A DNA stretch of 64,000 nt from Parietaria judaica. Its lineage: Eukaryota > Streptophyta > Magnoliopsida > Rosales > Urticaceae. The stretch covers positions 15,142,606 through 15,206,605 of the forward strand of contig OX940865.1 of assembly GCA_954871525.1 (NCBI GenBank), read 5' to 3'. Positions 30,599 to 44,071 of this stretch are shown here, piece after piece. Made by a program: the position numbers and the translations under genes. Every line of letters begins with the position of its first letter. The stretch's first letter is position 1. The notes beneath the pieces were generated by a model. The model ran no database searches and was not told the origin of the DNA. It worked only from the letters and a program-made list of their open reading frames with translations.

Positions 30599-31708
30599 AC
30601 GTCTGATGAAACCGATGCGGAAGACCCTCCTAAATCGACCGACGAGGCCAAAGTAGTACTTGAAGTTTCGGGCGAGACCCCACCGAGCTTATACAACACC
30701 TTGCTCCAACACGCCTCGGTGTACGGTGTAGCCGCCGGCTACTGTGTTTCCGCCTCGCTCCTCTCCATAATCAACAAATGGGCAGTCATGAAATTCCCGT
30801 ACCCGGGAGCCCTAACTGCCCTCCAGTACTTCACCAGTGCTTTCGGGGTTTTCCTTTGTGGCAGGATGAACTTCGTTCAGCACGACCGCCTCGAGCTCAT
30901 TACAATGTGGAGATTTCTACCGGCTGCAATCATATTCTATCTTTCTCTATTCACCAATAGCGAGCTTCTTCTTCACGCCAATGTAGACACGTTTATCGTG
31001 TTCCGTTCAGTCGTTCCGATTTTTGTTGCAATAGGAGAAACCCTCTTCTTGAACCAACCTTGGCCGTCGCTGAAGACGTGGGCGTCGTTCTGCACCATTT
31101 TCGGTGGAAGCGTGCTTTACGTCTTGACGGATTATCAGTTCACGTTCTTGGCTTATAGCTGGGCGTTGGCTTACCTTGTCAGCATGTCCATAGATTTCGT
31201 CTACATAAAGCACGTGGTCATGACCATCGGCTTGAACACGTGGGGTCTCGTTCTGTACAACAACCTCGAAGCGCTTATGTTGTTTCCGCTGGAATTGCTG
31301 ATCATGGGAGAGCTGAAGAAGATTAAGCACGAAATCTCGGACGAATCAGATTGGTACTCTTTCGGGGTTGTTTTGCCGGTGGGGCTGTCGTGTTTGTTCG
31401 GATTGGCAATCTCGTTCTTTGGATTCTCATGCCGGAGGGCTATTTCAGCGACGGGATTTACCGTTCTTGGGATAGTCAACAAACTTTTGACCGTCGTGAT
31501 TAATTTGGTTATTTGGGATAAGCATTCGACAGTGGTCGGAACCGTGGGGCTGCTTATATGCATGGCTGGAGGCGTGATGTATCAGCAATCCGTGAGCAAT
31601 AAGCCGAAAGCTGCGCAAGAAGCGAAGGTGGAAGAGGAGCAAAAGCTACTTGAAATGCAAAGTTGCGTGAATGAAAAACGGGCTACGGAATTAGACGGGT
31701 CAAGATAA
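30599..31708 (+). CDS. GONST3: Gene T: GONST3-like transporter, unit 2
   Basis: Same 369-codon open frame as unit 1, again opening ACG TCT GAT after an in-frame TAG. This copy keeps the conserved FPYPGALTALQY segment near the first membrane span. Of the three copies it is the closest to the family pattern and the most likely to encode a working transporter. One silent change is visible (TGT for TGC in AGYC). Confidence 0.82.
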   Translation, partial: TSDETDAEDPPKSTDEAKVVLEVSGETPPSLYNTLLQHASVYGVAAGYCVSASLLSIINKWAVMKFPYPGALTALQYFTSAFGVFLCGRMNFVQHDRLELITMWRFLPAAIIFYLSLFTNSELLLHANVDTFIVFRSVVPIFVAIGETLFLNQPWPSLKTWASFCTIFGGSVLYVLTDYQFTFLAYSWALAYLVSMSIDFVYIKHVVMTIGLNTWGLVLYNNLEALMLFPLELLIMGELKKIKHEISDESDWYSFGVVLPVGLSCLFGLAISFFGFSCRRAISATGFTVLGIVNKLLTVVINLVIWDKHSTVVGTVGLLICMAGGVMYQQSVSNKPKAAQEAKVEEEQKLLEMQSCVNEKRATELDGSR

Positions 31709-32169
31709 CTACTTTCATCTGCTATCCATTTTGTTTCATTCTCTATCCTTTTTTTTGTCAAGGATTCAATTTTTTTCATTTTTTAGTAGAAAATTCGTGA
31801 TAGTCAATCTTCCAAATTGATCAGAATCCATATCATATTTGATTTTATAAATGTGTCTGTGAAAACAAGGGAAAAATTCAAAGATTTGGGCATGTATTTT
31901 ACAAGTTGGGGCGAGCGGGTGTGGGCAAGCCCACATATATATATATATATATTTATATATATATTTATATATATATTTTGATGGATTGGAGAATTAATCT
32001 TTCATTACGGTATCTTTTCTAGAACATAATATCTTTTTAGTTTTTAAAGATATTATTTCCTAATATTTTGAATATATATTATATATAAATTCCTAATTAT
32101 GAAATCGTTAAGGTTGTTATGTGTTGTTTCTACAAGAAAGAAATAAGAAAAACCCTCACGGTGCAAACA
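31709..32169. other. T-B spacer and degenerate B promoter, unit 2
   Basis: (AT)n tract at 31934-31976 (43 bp, the shortest of the three), then the TATA-less copy of the A/E promoter from about 32015. Confidence 0.6.
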
Positions 32170-32722
32170 ATGTCGCCCAAAACGCAAAATTTTGGCAAAA
32201 CCCTAACCAGCGCGATCAAGCTGGAGGTGGAGAGCTCCGACACCATCGATGACTTAAAGACGGCTATACTCTCACCTTCGCCGGAGAACCTCTCGAAGAC
32301 GGCTATACTCTGGAGGATTGCGGCATCCTCCCCGACAGCACTTTGGACCTTGACCTTCCCCATGAAACTATGAAAATCTTCCTCAAGGACCACCCGAGTC
32401 TCAGATTCACCGGAGAACAGCTCGAGGGCGACCGTATGCTGGCGGGTTACGGCATCAAAAGGGACAGCGATATCGACCTTAATTTACTCCCTCGTGAAAC
32501 TATCCAGATCTTCGTCAAAAGCCTAACGGGCAAGAGAATTAATCCCGCTCGAGGTTGAGAATTCCGACTCTATCTTCAGCGTGAAGGCCGAGATATAGGA
32601 AAGGTTTGAGATTCCCGCGGCCCAGCAGAGGCTCGTCTTCACCAGGAAGGCCACTCCTGGGTCACGAGAGCTTGGACCACCTGAGTCTCAGATTCACCGG
32701 AGAACAGCTCGAGGGAGACAGT
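32170..32722 (+). pseudogene. Pseudogene B, unit 2
   Basis: Same two frameshifts and TAG as the unit-1 copy at 13520-14072; no repair of the frame. Confidence 0.88.
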
Positions 32723-34471
32723 AAAATAACAATTCCTATAATGTTTTAAATATCTTCAATTTTATAAATTTGTATAATTCTTTGTTTTATGAAGTCATTG
32801 CAAAATTGTCTAAGTCTTTGACCTGTATTGTCTTTGACCTCGGAGACAATTGTCGATAGAGAGAGTGAAGTCAAACAGCTGGATAACACCTTAATTTGTT
32901 GACTTATCTTTATCTGATTACTTATTTTCTAAATATGAAAAATTAAATTTCTGTTAAAAATGAAAAGGGTGAAATATTGGCTCTTAACACGTTCCACTGC
33001 TCACTTACAAATTCGTGCGGTGATGAAAAAAAAAATAGTCACAATATAAGAACATTGATGATTCTTTAAGAAAAATATATTGTGTTGTAAGTTATGCTAT
33101 TATTGTTCATGTTTATTAAATCTAACTAAATATGTATTTGAAAAATTAGAATCCGGGAACGGTGAATCCAAGTAAGATAAGGCGAATAGTTGAACGGATA
33201 AATATAATGGAAATAGTTAAATACATTAATATAAATAGTCTAATAATTTATAGAATTCTCGTAAATTAACTATACTATATTAATATACTTTACATACTTT
33301 CTCAAACTCTATATGTGATATAATTCCTATTGAGAAAGGTGGTCCCATTCCAGATCTATTGCACTGAATTCAATTACTCAAACCATGCTTGCAAGTTTTT
33401 AAGAATCTAACGGATCGCTTCAAGTTATTTTTTTAACGACCCCCTTTTCTCGGGCCGGATTCTTGTTCAATACACCTCGATAAAGTCCCGATTTCTGATT
33501 CATTCGTGTATTGGTCTGGGGTAAAATATGGTCATACAAATGGATTATCCGTTTTGGAATAACGATCGTTGATACCCGTGATTCTGTTCATCGATGTGAT
33601 TTAAATTGCTGCGCTATTTGGGTGATGGATTTTGGACATTGTGATTCTGCTCTTTTCTTTTTTCTTTTTTCTGGTCTCATTTTATGCTTCAACGCACGTC
33701 AAATGAAACAAAATTGATAATTTTGTGAGAGCATTAACATTCTTAGGACTTCATGTCTATTTGTGTTCATATTAGGTAAATCATGTCAAATATGCAACAT
33801 TTGTTAAATATTTGCCACTTTGACATAAAGCTAATATCATGATAAAAAAATACTAAGTCATGGGTTATCGGATACAATTACACATTTATAGATGTAAATA
33901 GTTATATTAAGAGCAATTTCGTGTGGCTATTTGTCATTTTTATTTGGGGACTTGGGTCAAATTCCAAGAATAAAGACGATCCACGAACTTATAACTCAAA
34001 GCGGCACCCAAATGACAAATGCCTTAACTAATTTTCAATGGTGGTATTTAATTTGTGCAATTCTGATTCCGATATCTCTTCTTAATTCTATATGATGTTA
34101 ACTGTATTTATCGTTATAAGTAGTTTTCAAATCCCGTAAGTTACTGTTATGAGCAACATGCTTCAACTAAGTTATCATTTATGTCGTTTTCATAAGAACT
34201 ATGTCGTTTTACTACCCATATTTTATTGTCGTTTCTTGCTCTCTAAGCCTACTTATTGTTCCCATTATCTGAGTCTAATATTTACAAGTTTGTTCCCTAT
34301 AGGCTATACTATCCATTGCAATGTTAATCATCGTGCGAGCTGTTTGTTTTATTTTTTATTTCATCCCTTGCCATTTCATACATTGACATGTTTTTTTCTT
34401 TTCTTGTCGTTTAGTATGTTATCTTTATTGTGTCGTTTCTTATGGAATGTTTCTATATCTATATATCTATA

Positions 34472-34635
34472 TAGATATATATATTAGGGTTAAAAAGTAA
34501 CCTAAGTATCCAAAAAAAAAAAAAAAATTTAATAGTAACATATTATTTTCTATATAGATATATATATTAGGGTTAAAAAGTAACCTAAGTATCTAAAAAA
34601 CAAAATTATTTTAATAGTAACATATTGTTTTCTTT
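34472..34635 (+). repeat. 82-bp tandem repeat, unit 2
   Basis: Two copies, at 34472 and 34555. The A run in the first is one base longer than in unit 1. The partial third copy is at 35121-35154, directly before fragment D. Confidence 0.88.
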
Positions 34636-35154
34636 CACATCGAAGTTTCCAATGTTTACACTAATTTTATAGTCGCTCATTTCAATGTTCACCATCATTT
34701 ACATGGACACAAACAATCGTCAGCAGCAATCGGCATTTGGTCAATCCTTGTTGTGGGCATTTTTCAAAATTAATAAAAAATAATTTCGGCCCAAAAACGC
34801 CTCCCGAAGTCCCGTATTTCAAAACTGAGAGGCGCGCTCTCGGGACGCGTTGTGCACCGTAAACGGTACAGCTCGAGGATGGCGTGACTAACCAGAAGGG
34901 AAGCGGAAACAATTTATATTTGACATGTAATTTGATTAGTTAATTATAGTCCTTAATCAAAGCTAAATCAAGCTAATTCAGTACTTCAATTCTCACTATG
35001 ATGGCACCAATACTCGAAAGATACGTGATGTATATTCTTAGTGTTGTAAAAATGTAAATCTTAGGGTTTCGGTAAATAATATACTAGATAACTACTTGAA
35101 GTAAATTGGGATTTACATTTTAGATATATATATTAGGGTTAAAAAGTAACCTAA

Positions 35155-35436
35155 TGGGTGAATCTTCCGAAGTTAGGACACAAAATATGCAAGGTCGCCC
35201 GCTCCAACAAGATCGGGTCCGTGAAGGCGGCGATCCAGACACACGTAGACATTCCTCCAGCGAGGCTGAGACTCGTATTTAATGGAGAAATTCTCGAGGA
35301 TCACCACTCCTTGGCAGATTACGCAGTTCCGGTCAAGGCAACGCTTACCATTGATGATATATATCGGTCTGTTCCCCGAGTCTTAGTTTTTAAATGTTTA
35401 TCAAATCGGAAATTTGTAATGCTATACTCTCACTGA
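35155..35436 (+). pseudogene. Fragment D, unit 2
   Basis: Headless ubiquitin fold as at 16504-16785, with Lys instead of Asn near the start (LPKLGH). It has no in-frame ATG. Confidence 0.65.
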
Positions 35437-36128
35437 TCTTCCAAATTTCCTGTAATGGAACCTTGATGTGAAATAGTTCGAATATGATTACCCAATTAAA
35501 GGTTGTTCTAGTTAGTTCATGTCATTGCACATAAATTCCCGATTAACTGGTAACGACCCGTACCGGTTGTCCAATTTTACATGTTACAGGTGTCTTCATG
35601 ACCGATAAATTATATTGGGTCTTACTAAAACCAAGTACTGTTTGTTTTAATCATATTCTTTTACAGGTTTACCGGCAACCAACAGGTAATGCATAAATTG
35701 AAAATTTAATACTTTCAATTTTTAGTAAAAAAAGTCAGTTAAAATTTTAAAATATTAGAAATATTGAATTTAGCAACCCAAAACATTTATTTTTCTAATT
35801 AACAAAGTAAAATAATTGAACTAGGCCAGAGAAAACCGGGCGACTGACGGGCCTTTTTTTGGCTACTTTATTGCTTGATTAAGTCCGATTTAATGTACAT
35901 TTTTCATTCTTTGAGGGTCATTCTTACAGTGAAAATCGGCTGCCGTCTCAGGTACACTTTTCATTCTAATTGAGGGTCATTCTTTGGTGTAATTTTTAGC
36001 GTTAAAATTCTATTAAAATAGTGTAATTTTTGGTGTTGTGATTGGAATTGCTCCAAAAGTCTCATCCCATAATTACAATGCAGAAAGTATATACCGATAT
36101 TCCTTTGGCTAGATTGGCTTATGTAATT

Positions 36129-36144
36129 TTTTTTCTTTCCTTTT

Positions 36145-36180
<36 letters not shown>

Positions 36181-36245
36181 ATATATATATGAGGATCTTT
36201 GGATTTTACTCCTACTCTCATGGTAATTCGAACTCAAGACCTCTA
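36129..36245 (-). mobile_element. SINE-like insertion, unit 2
   Basis: Flanked by the same 18-bp direct repeats (36111-36128 and 36246-36263). The internal (AT)n run differs from unit 1. Confidence 0.5.
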
Positions 36246-36537
36246 AGATTGGGTTATGTAATTATATAATCGAAAACACACAGTGTAATTATCAGTCTTA
36301 GACTAGGATCCATTGTACTTAAATTAGGCTTTATTTTTTTATTTTTTATTTTCACAAGGTCATTCAATATATTTACGAAACTTTTTTTTTATTTACCTTC
36401 CAATTTTAATTTTTGTTAACATATTATAATACCCACTATATTTGTAAAAACAACTAAAACATATCATCAAATTGTACCTTAATTTTATTTTTAGACTCTC
36501 TCTCCATTTTATTCTTTCAAACCCTCTAGTTTCATTT

Positions 36538-36573
<36 letters not shown>

Positions 36574-37492
36574 TTTTAAAAATATTATCAATGTCAATTT
36601 TAAGTATTAACAAATTAGAAACAATGTATAGTATTAACATTACGGCTGTTTTTAAAAATAGATAATATATTTTGCTAAGTACGAAAAGTCGAAAACAGAG
36701 CCAGAGGTATTGAAAATAATATTAATAATATAATTCCTTTGGCATGATATGGCCTCATTATGAAGCATTTATGTTTGTCTCTACTCTTTCATGAGCCGGT
36801 TTCAAATCGAAGTTCAAAATCAAACGCGTGTTCTATTAATAACAATAGTCTTATTAGTGAGACACTTTTGCCGAAACAACGACCATATTATGTGCGTAGT
36901 AATATTGCAAGATTGGAAATATTCTTCAAAGATATTCCACCTTAATATAACTCATTTTAATAATTGCAGCAAAATTCCCCTATGATTTATATTTTTAATC
37001 TTAGTGATATAAATTCTCAATGAAATATTTTTGTAGTATTAGTAATTTGATTTTAATTTTTTTAATTTCCTACCGTGAAATTTCATGTATCTACTTTTGA
37101 TTTGGTAATGTTTTTGCTCATTTTAACCACTTATTAGTTAACATGAACTTTAAATAAATAGTTGATAAAAAATACTAAATTCTCACATAGTAACCAAAAT
37201 AAATTTTATACCGCAAAAACTAAGGCTGTACAGGTCAATGGAGAATAAAAGTTCAAATACTAAATGGTAGAGAACATGTGCCAAAAATAATATAAATTGG
37301 GAATATGAATGATATTTTTTTTGTAACATATGGGTATTTTTTCTGCAAATACCCCTATTTTAATTGAGCCTTTAGTTTTTCTTTAAATATAATTATTTAT
37401 CATAACAGATATTTTTTCTATATATAAATAATTATCTATAAAGATATTTAGTTGACACGATATATCTATATATATTTTAAACAGATAATATA

Positions 37493-37584
37493 ATTCCTAA
37501 TTTTGAAATCGTATAGGTTCTTATAAGTTTTGTTTTATTTCTACGAGAAAGAAACAAGAAATAAACCCCATAACGGCGCAGAGT
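37493..37584 (+). promoter_or_regulatory. Promoter of gene E, unit 2
   Basis: CTTATAAG at 37520-37527. It has ATTTTGAAATCG where units 1 and 3 have ATTTCGAAATCG, so this copy matches the gene A promoter at that base. Confidence 0.65.
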
Positions 37585-38445
37585 ATGTCACCAAAAACGC
37601 AAATTTTCGCCGAAACCCTAACCAGCGCGATCAAGCTCGAGGTCGCGAGCCCCGACACCCTCGATGACGTCAAGACGAAGATCCAGGAGCAGCACAGCCT
37701 CACCTTCGCCGGAGAACCTCCCAAAGACGGCAACACCTTGGAGGAATGCGGCATCCACAGAGAAAATCTTCCCCGTGAAGTTATGAACATCTTTGTCAAA
37801 ACCCCAACTGGCGAGAAAGTCACGCTCGAGGTCGAGAAATCCGACACCGTCTTCGCTGTGAAGGCCAAGATCAAGGACCACCTGAGGCTCCGATTCGCCG
37901 GAAAACAGCTCGAGGGTGACCGTACGCTGGCGGGTTACGGCATCGAAAAGGACAGCGTTCTGGACGTTAGGTACCTTCCTCGTGAAGCTATTCAGATCTT
38001 CGTCAAAAGCCTAACGGGGAAGAGGATCCCGCTTGAGGTCGAGAATTCCGACACTCTCTCCAACGTGAAGGCCAAGATCCAGGAAAGGTTTGAGATTCCC
38101 GCGGCCCAGCAGAGGCTCGTCTTCGCCGGAAGACAACTCCTGGGTGACGAGAGCCTGGCGCATTACGGAATCAAGGAAGATAGCACTATCGCACTCGACG
38201 TTCGTCCCCATGGATCTATTCAAATCTTCGTGAAGACCGTGAGCGGAAGGACGATCGATTTGGAGACGAAGAGCTCGGACAGGATCATGAACGTGAAGGC
38301 CATGCTCGAGCGCATGGAAGGGAATCGTCAGGCCCAACAGGCGCTCTTCTTTGCCGGGAATCAGCTCGAAGATCACCTCAAGTTGACAGATTGCGGCGTT
38401 GTCAACGAGTCAATCCTTCACCTTGATCGCCGACAACGTTTGTGA
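37585..38445 (+). CDS. Gene E: four fused ubiquitin-like folds, unit 2
   Basis: 286 aa, identical to unit 1 except for Ala at residue 173 (EIPAAQQ), shared with unit 3. All junction changes, lost Gly-Gly positions and loop deletions are conserved. Confidence 0.85.
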   Translation: MSPKTQIFAETLTSAIKLEVASPDTLDDVKTKIQEQHSLTFAGEPPKDGNTLEECGIHRENLPREVMNIFVKTPTGEKVTLEVEKSDTVFAVKAKIKDHLRLRFAGKQLEGDRTLAGYGIEKDSVLDVRYLPREAIQIFVKSLTGKRIPLEVENSDTLSNVKAKIQERFEIPAAQQRLVFAGRQLLGDESLAHYGIKEDSTIALDVRPHGSIQIFVKTVSGRTIDLETKSSDRIMNVKAMLERMEGNRQAQQALFFAGNQLEDHLKLTDCGVVNESILHLDRRQRL

Positions 38446-39612
38446 CGATACCTTATAACAGTGATATTGATACGAGTCTTAAAAGCTTAAAGAGATAAAA
38501 CTGTAGACTAGAGTTACTTCGTTCGTGATTGATGTTTTGTTCATAATCTCGTATTCAAGCTTTCAAGTACCTTGTTTGTTTTCTTTCTTACCTACCAGAT
38601 AAAATTTATTACCGACAAATATTCTAGAAAATAATAATCAAAACTAAATCACGTGCTATATAATAATAATAACGATAAAAAAGTTATCATCGGTTACTAA
38701 TAATGAGTTATCCTCGTATTCTAAAAAAAAAAAAGAGGAAGCAGGTGCGGTTTTCTGTCATATCGTCTGTATATCTTTGGTATCGGATTTTTTATTATGC
38801 GTTGCGATATCCTTAGTATATATGCTATATAATGGCTCAATAAGACCGAGACTTGTCTTTGAAGTAAAGCAAAGAGCATGAGATTTATAACAAAACCTCT
38901 TTTCTACGTCTACTGTTTCTCAACGACGAAGGTATACATATTTAGTATTTTTGTATGAGATTAAGGAATTTAATGTTGAAATGTTGTTCTATTATGATTG
39001 TAAATATGTATTGAATAGGATTGTACCAATAAGGCTTTGACGAATGACGATTGGGTAATTAGGCCTTTCCTTTCCTTTTGTTAGTCTACTGCTAATGGTT
39101 TATGTTTGCACTAATACTTCGTTTGTCTCTCATGGGAGGAATAATGTTGGAGTAAAAGGCTTCTTTGCCAATTAAAATCGAGCAATTATCTTCTGGAGAG
39201 GGCCTGAGTAAAAACTTTTATAACTGCAGTTTCTGTTAAGGGTAATTAAATAGACTATTGATTTTGATTAATCAATTTCACGATCTGAAGTAGTAAATTG
39301 TGCATTGGGTATACAAAGGTGTAGTCAAGCCATTGGTATTGACCATCCTTGACCCTTATTCCTTACGCGAGCTTGGGCCTAAAACTTTTATAGATCTATT
39401 TATTTAATGCGCCTAAAGTAGGTTTTGTTATGTCAGCATACATTAAACAATTCGTTTACACTGATGTATGTAAATTAAGGAATTGATTTTTGCACTACTT
39501 CAGCGATTAATCGCTGAAAACCACTTCTCGACAACTTTTCTTCTCTAATCATTGTCGTTTTATACTTATCGCGATTGTTCGATTCGAAAAGCAAGCTACT
39601 TATCTCCCGAAC

Positions 39613-41060
39613 TTTTTTTTTTATTTTTACGAAGAGATAGGATCACTGAATCGTGGCCCCTATCCCAATTATATTGAAAAGATCTTCACATATGGCGGAA
39701 GAATACCGTGGTAACAGAAAGTCAATATGAGACTTACATCATAATAAAAAACAATGTCTCATAAGAAAATTCAAAAGAGCACAAAAGAAAACTACATGTA
39801 TCTCACATATGCGGTGTTCATTCTCTCTAATCTAAATAAACCTTTTATAACACTTGAAAGATAGCTAGAGTTCGTAATGATTTTATTTCTACCTTCAGCT
39901 CCTTCATTCGCCAATGCGTCCGCCACTTTGTTGCCTTCTCTATAAATGTGTTGCATGGAAACGCCCATAATTGCTAGCACCTGCAAAAGATTTTCCCAAA
40001 AGTCCCAAAGATACCATATATTGCATTTACGAGTACGAATCCAATCTACCACAATTTTTGAGTCACATTCTACATAAACGTTATTGATACCCATTTGAGT
40101 ACAAATATTTAAACCTTCCAAAACAGCCCGGAGCTCAGCTTCATTGTTCGAACATGTCCCTAAACTTTTAGAGAAGGAAAATATAAGATTACCTTTATAA
40201 TCGCGTATGATGCCTCCTCCTCCAGCGGGACCAGGATTGCCATGAGTGCTCCCGTCAAGGTTAAGTTTATAGTGTCCTTCAGACAGTTTAGTCCATCTCA
40301 CAATATGCATTTTTTTCTTCTTATGAATAGTAATAGGCACCTCCAAGTTCTGTAGAATTTGATCATCATTTTTATTCCAACAATGAGTCTTTGGAATGTT
40401 AGCACTCAAGATTTGTACCCAATGTTTGATAAAAGTCCAAAATTCGAAGACACTTTCTTTTTTTCCTTCCATTCTTGAGACACAACGGCGTCTCCATAAT
40501 CTCCAAATAGTAATGCAAGGAATTATCCCAAGAAGGATTCCTAGCTGAGAGGGTCGCACTCGATGGAACCAAAGTTGGACCCGATCTTTCCAACTTGCAT
40601 GATCAACGAATGACACTCCCAGCTCAGCCGAAATCTTCTTTCACAACTTAGTTGTAAACTCACCTTTATTTAATATATGGTCTAGCCGTCTAGGTCTTCA
40701 TTTTTCCTCAAGGAGCAACAGTTGCACGCTGAGACAATAGGGACTCTGATCCTCTTTAAATTGTCGTCAACAGTTAAACAGATAAAAACTGTTTTCCAAA
40801 CACAAATAGAGATCTTCAACGGTAAGCATTTGTGCCATACCCATTTAGCCCACCCGAGCTTAGGACCACAGACTCTAATAATACTCCTAGCAGATTTTGT
40901 GTAAAAGCAACCACTCTTCTCAGGAAGCCAAATAAGTTGGTCTTTTGTTGTTTTGAGGCTTCCATGGTATTCATAACTTCTTCTGATTTATCATTTCCCA
41001 AAAAGCTTTGCAATTTCATAATATCCCATTCATTTCTAATAAGTGTTTTGGATCTATAAA
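39613..41060 (-). mobile_element. Decayed LINE 3' end, unit 3
   Basis: Uninterrupted remnant from the T run at 39613 to the zf-RVT region, with the same frameshift and stop as in the other units. Confidence 0.82.
39792..40616 (-). CDS. RNase H-domain frame of LINE remnant, unit 3
   Basis: Intact 274-aa frame with all four catalytic acids. Private change: Ile for Leu at residue 137 (GGGGIIRDY). Its upstream context is broken as described for 21144-21968. Confidence 0.65.
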   Translation of the reverse strand: MSFVDHASWKDRVQLWFHRVRPSQLGILLGIIPCITIWRLWRRRCVSRMEGKKESVFEFWTFIKHWVQILSANIPKTHCWNKNDDQILQNLEVPITIHKKKKMHIVRWTKLSEGHYKLNLDGSTHGNPGPAGGGGIIRDYKGNLIFSFSKSLGTCSNNEAELRAVLEGLNICTQMGINNVYVECDSKIVVDWIRTRKCNIWYLWDFWENLLQVLAIMGVSMQHIYREGNKVADALANEGAEGRNKIITNSSYLSSVIKGLFRLERMNTAYVRYM

Positions 41061-43708
41061 AGTTTTAGGCCCATAACTCACAGTTTTTTTTTTAGTGGAT
41101 CTTAAGTGTTTTGAAGTTTAAATGTTGTATATGTATGAATCATGTCAAATTTTCACAATTTTTTTTTATGTATGTAGTAGTTACTTAAAAAGCTATTAGG
41201 TTGAATGGAAGTTAAACTTCGAGTTTCATATTAGTTTAATTGTACATCTTAGGATCGAATATTGTCGTTGAAATTGATATTTTTAGGTTTATGATCAAAT
41301 ATAGATGACTTAAGACGGTTCATGTGATTTTTGTTCTTTTTTTTTTTTTTTTGCTGCAAAGTTGGGTTCTATTTTAAGGTTTATGCGAATTGTTTCTAAT
41401 TGCTACAAAAGTAAATTTGAGATATATTATTTTATGTAAATTCATTTTGTAACAATGTATATAATTAAGAAACTGTGAGTTTGACATAATTATTTTTGTA
41501 ATTTGACGTTATCCCGAATTGTGACCTTATTGCGGCAAAAGTACATATTATTTTGGAAATTGATTAAGTTGAACTAGTTAATCGATTTTTTTTTAATGTA
41601 AAATTATTTTATAACATTGGATATAATTTATAAAAATGTGAGGTTGACTTTATGTTTTTTTGTAATTTGACGTTTTCCCGAATTGTGACCTTATTGTGGC
41701 AAAATTATATGCTTTTGAAAATTGGTTAAATTTAGCTATTTATTTGATTTTTTTTTTTATGTAATTTCATTTGTAACACTGTATATAATTTCATAATTTA
41801 GTATTTTATGTTATGAAAATATTTATGTATTATGTTATGAAAGTATTTTATGTATGAAAATATTTATGTATGAATACATTTTATACGTTTTCCATCGATA
41901 CCCGATTAATCCATCGATAAGTTCTATAAGTTCCAATAATTCGGCAAACGATATTGATAAATCCATCGGCAAATGATTAGTCTATCAATAACGGCAAACG
42001 ATTTATCGGCAAAACCGGCATTCAAATCCTTGATGTAAACAACAAAGTTGCACACCAACGCAACAGTTTGTCGAATTTTGATTTGTCTGATTACAATAAT
42101 TAATTAGACATTAAATAGTTCAAAATTTAGAAATTAAAATTCTGGTTACGAGGAAAAGTCTGGCTCGAATCTATTTTTTTATGATATAAAAATTATTAAA
42201 GTAAGAAAAAGGTATTCCGAATGAGATTATTATAAATAATTATTAGCGGAAACAATTTGATCAAAGTTAAAAAAAGAAGAAGTAAAAAGCATTCTTCAAT
42301 GCTCATGTGACTACTAGTACTATATGTGTAATTGTTGATCCGTTCATTGTCCACTGCGGTGAGTAATGGAATTGAGGCATAGGGCAGTTCAAGCAAGGGC
42401 GGAGCCACGTGTACACCGGCTGTACGTGTAATTTTTTCGAAAAAAAATATAAACATGTTCATCTAAAAAATTAAAATTGGGTATTTTATGCCTAATTTAA
42501 TTTACCAATTCAATTTACCATATGGCTTTCAGCATAGCGGCAACTAGGATTGTACAACATCGACTTCGGTATCGGTTTTACTCTTAAAAAGACTTGGACA
42601 CTATTATTTAGTTTCTTAAAATTTAAAAACCGAAGACCTTCTCTTTTTGAATCGAAACCGTTTGTACTAAAAATCCTATTTAGGACCAAAATTTAGTCCT
42701 AGATTCGGTTTTGGACCCCTTAAAGGCTTAAACTCTTTATTCTTTGGACCTCTTAAAGGCTTAAACTGTTTATTCATGGAAATAAAAACATTTCGTAAGA
42801 ATTTATCTTCAACACTAGTACTTTATGTTTTTTTATTTATAATAATGCATAAAAGTGTATTTATTGTTCATGAGAAAATAATTAATTTTTTAACGAACAG
42901 TAAATTATCTTTTATTGAAGACGTTGAAAATAAATTAACCTTAATAATTCAAGTGAAAACCAAATTATACGAACACAAAATCCCGAACAACATAAACAAA
43001 CCACTAAAGAAAGCAAATGTGTAGAGATGTACCTACAACTGCACAAAGTCCAGAGACGTTGTTTTCTTCTACGAGGATAAAGTATGAAGGATTATAGAGA
43101 ATAATTGAGTATTTGACTTATATAGTAGATTAAATTTAATTATAGAAGTTACCTAATTATTATATATATTATAATTATAAAAATAAAAAGTAATTATAAA
43201 ATAGGGTCTTCGGTATAAATATTTAATAAAATTTAATTATTAAAAATAATAGCATTATTATTTTAATCATGTCTTCGGTACATGTTTTCAAAATTGAAAC
43301 TGAATACCGAACACCCACTGCGGTTCAAATGAGCCGAAGACCTTGATTTATAGACCCAGGCCCTATTATTCGGTGTCTAGGGTCTTCAGTAACAAAGTTT
43401 TGAGTCCTACAATTCGATTTTTTCAGTTTTTTTGTTCACCCTGACAACAACCTTGATGTTAAGGCCTAGCTACCGGTTTGAGAGAATTCTATTTCAATTG
43501 CGTATTTTAATCGCATGCAATTTTTTATTTATTTTTATTTAATTTAAGATTAATGACGTTCGAACTTTGATTTACCTAATATTAACCGTGTACTTTTTAT
43601 ATTGTGCTTCACCTAAATCTTGTTTTTAATATGTTTTACAATGCATTTATATGATTCGCTATTTATGTGATTGAAGTCTTCAAGTCTTTCGTTCGTTTGA
43701 ATACGTTA
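41061..43708. other. AT-rich region between LINE and gene A, unit 3
   Basis: 160-bp repeats at about 41395-41800; hAT-like block at about 42543-43450. GGGCGGAGCCACGTG near 42398 has one G more than in units 1 and 2. No gene is supported. Confidence 0.55.
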
Positions 43709-43981
43709 TTTTTTCTTGGAATATAATATCTTTCTATTTTAAAAATATATTTTCTCCTAGTATTTGGAATATATATATATATACATATATTATTTTCCTT
43801 TTTATCTGGGGAGTTTGTTGAATATTCTCGGGTTATATATAATAGTTAATTATTAATAAATATGTTTTCTTCTAAATTTTAAACTTGTATTATTTAAATC
43901 ATCCAATAAATAGAGAAGTATCACACGTCACACGATATATATATATATATATCTATACATATATATATATGTATATACTGT

Positions 43982-44071
43982 AATTCGTAATTTTGAAATC
44001 GTTTAGGTTTATATAAGTGTTCTTTCTACCACTACCAGAAAGAAAAACGAAAAACCCTACCGACGCAAAAT
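43982..44071 (+). promoter_or_regulatory. Promoter of gene A, unit 3
   Basis: TATATAAG at 44010-44017 with the shared leader. Confidence 0.65.

Larger units (their letters stand above)
20127..38774. repeat. Tandem array unit 2 (18648 bp)
   Basis: Second direct copy. It keeps the A-C spacer lost in unit 1 and has no LTR in the LINE. Private features include a ~19-bp tandem duplication of a GGTATCGG-containing stretch near 23930 and A-to-T at residue 14 of gene A. Its transporter keeps the family-typical FPYPGALTALQY stretch. Confidence 0.95.
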